This document shows positions 33,517-35,102 of a stretch of 35,102 nt of DNA, in pieces. The notes below the pieces were generated by a model that ran no database searches, was not told where the DNA came from, and worked only from the letters and a program-made list of their open reading frames with translations. Source of the DNA: Chlamydomonas sphaeroides. Lineage: Eukaryota > Chlorophyta > Chlorophyceae > Chlamydomonadales > Chlamydomonadaceae. The number at the start of each line of letters is the position of its first letter. Position 1 is the stretch's first letter. The translations under genes were made by a program, and so were the position numbers. The stretch covers positions 1 to 35,102 of the forward strand of contig BDDC01000315.1 in the NCBI GenBank assembly GCA_001662425.1, given 5' to 3'.

Positions 33517-35102
33517 ATGGAACGGTGCCGACCTACAGACCTCCTGAACTTGCCTCCTGAACTTCTAGACCAGCTCTGCAGTGCCTTAATGTTTGATCCA
33601 GAGGCTCTGCTCCGGCTGAGCATGACGTGCCAAACATTGCGAACCGTTGTCGCGCGAGCGGAGATGTGGCGGCGCCTCAACGAGCAACGCTTTGGCAAGG
33701 AATGTTCTGCAGGTAGGTTTTGAACCGTGTTCGGCCTGTCGCGAGCTGCGCGCAGCTCGCGTCGCTCATCCTCGCCCTTCGTACCCACCTCCTTACTTCT
33801 GCCTAGCCCCGGCCAGGCCTCCCCGGCAGTTGCCGGGCTGGGCCTTCTTCCCGGGCATGGACTCTCCCGGCAACGACTGTGCGCAGCCCGAGGAGCTGCA
33901 GTGTGGTCCCGATGGGCCCAGCCTGGATGCCGTTGTGGCCATGGCAGACAAGAAGGGCGCTGTGGCGTTCAACACAAATGGTGTGTACGCTGGATCTCAA
34001 GTGGCACACATAACCCGGTGTAGCGTTTCAGCGCATCGCACCCACCTCCTTGCTGGCTGTCGACCCCCAGGCTGGGTCAAGGCCCGCTTGCTGCCTGTAA
34101 AGCGATGGCTACACTTCACGCTGGAGCCCTCGGGGGGTCTGTACGTGCGCGACGCTGCGGTGGTGCAGGCCCTCGGCCTGCCGCCGCGGCCATCGCCCCT
34201 CCCGCTGACAGACCCGCACCACGGCACATGCCAGGAAGGCGCAGGTGCGCGTCGGGCTGGCAAGGTCAGACCCACATGGGCTTGCTTCAACAGCAGGGGG
34301 CGGACTGTGGCCGCGGGCGGACGCATTCCGATTGGATCGGCCCACCACGTCCCTGCTCGCAGCCCGGCCGCCCGACTTTCCTGGCTGGGTGCTCTACCAC
34401 GGTATGGAGTCGCCTGGGGAAGACATACCCCACCCTGCCACTGGCGAAGCCGACTTCCTCAGCAGGTGCGAGGCCGTGCGTCCTGCGCAGGTGCGAGGCT
34501 GAGGCTGGGCGTCCCTCGACGCACTTTGACTGTTGGGGAGCGGGGTCTGCCGCGTGAAGGCTGCTGGCTCTGAGGGCAGATGCGATCGGCGATGAGCCCC
34601 CTACCTCTGCTGCGTCCACGCCAGTGCTGCAGCTAGCGCCAGCTTTGCTCAGTAGCCGGCGTTTGAGAGTGCCGGTCTGCACTCACGACGGTCCCCATCC
34701 ATCCGGACCGCTACGCTAGCCCGCCTCTTGCGTTGCCGCTGGCCCCACCGCAGCTGCTCTGACCTGGCTGAGCTTGCGGCGGTGGCAGCCGCGTTCCCCG
34801 GCTGCCTGGCGTTCAACACGGCGGGGCAGCTGAAGCAGGAGCTGGCGCCGCAGGTGGGCGGAGGAGGGTGCGGGTGGGGCGAGGGTGGCGGCTCGGGGCT
34901 GGCGTATTGGTGGTATTGGTGGTATGGGTGGAAAGGTGGCAGGGTCAGGGGCGAAGTGCCGGGGCACGCGACCAACTTGTCGAGGGGGGGCCGATACCGG
35001 TATGCCATGCGGCCGGCCGTTGCTTAAGCTTGTGGTACCAACCGTCTCCACAGAACTGCTGGCGGCGCGCGGGCGGCGCCAGCTCCTGGAGCGGGCTGTA
35101 CG
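33517..35102 (+). CDS. F-box / PAN-apple-like protein, truncated by the right window edge
   Basis: Six exons visible: 33517-33712, 33807-33980, 34071-34244, 34363-34465, 34754-34853 and 35054 to the edge; all phases agree with the paralogue at 29561. The F-box is at about 9-62 (NLPPELLDQLCSALMFDPEA, then MWRRLNEQRFG). Module 1 has GWAFFPGMDSPGNDC, AVAFNTNGWVKARL and GGLYVRD; module 2 has GWVLYHGMESPGEDI, CLAFNTAGQLKQELAPQ and SWSGLYV. Exons 4 and 5 are 103 and 100 nt, the same as in the paralogue. Whether it ends in a PP2 domain cannot be seen. Likely role: SCF substrate receptor, by family inference. Confidence 0.82.

Noticed and set aside
33045..33788. Minus-strand open frame of 247 codons
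   Set aside because: It runs antisense through the F-box exon of the 33517 gene and has arginine-rich shadow composition with no domain.
1..35102. CRISPR array, rRNA, bacterial operon or viral cassette
   Set aside because: No spaced identical repeats, rRNA signatures or compact intronless genes were seen; the gene structure is eukaryotic throughout.

Overview
The window is nuclear DNA of a eukaryote with high GC. Its long genes are split by many short GT-AG introns, the proteins are rich in Ala, Gly and Pro, and microsatellites are common. This composition and intron density fit a chlorophyte green alga, most likely a volvocine relative of Chlamydomonas or Volvox; that placement is inference. 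There is no sign of bacterial operons, CRISPR arrays or rRNA. All exon coordinates come from reading splice sites, frame and phase by eye. Gene models marked phase-consistent keep one reading frame through every junction.

Layout. (1) Positions 1-11491, minus strand: a very large gene, or two adjacent ones. The first half encodes an XK-related (XKR) type membrane protein with a roughly 500-residue low-complexity insertion. The second half encodes a long ankyrin-repeat domain that runs off the left edge. Splice phase allows one XKR-ankyrin fusion protein. (2) 11492-13607: no gene seen; it holds imperfect repeats built on GGGTAACCC. (3) 13608-17917, minus strand: a 13-exon gene with two complete F-box plus PAN/apple-like units fused head to tail. 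(4) 17918-19607: intergenic, with a decayed relic of the same family on the plus strand. (5) 19608-22837, plus strand: an eight-exon gene of unknown function with an organelle-targeting-like N terminus. (6) 22838-24354: intergenic, with a short microsatellite pair and a decayed copy of the next gene's first exon. (7) 24355-28177, plus strand: a membrane-anchored RING protein whose zinc-ligand spacing resembles Mdm2. (8) 29561-32592, plus strand: an F-box, PAN/apple-like, phloem-protein-2 (PP2/Nictaba-like) protein. (9) 33517 to the right edge, plus strand: the start of another F-box family member.

Together, the right-hand 21 kb is a local cluster of ubiquitin-ligase-type genes. At least four F-box units and one relic come from one duplicating family; they lie on both strands around a RING E3 candidate and an unknown gene. 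F-box proteins usually act as substrate receptors of SCF ligases. The PAN-like modules and the PP2 domain suggest recognition of protein or glycan ligands. Exon lengths in the repeated modules are nearly constant (103-109, 100 and 94-103 nt). One stretch of coding plus intron DNA is almost identical between the two fused units, which points to recent conversion or duplication.
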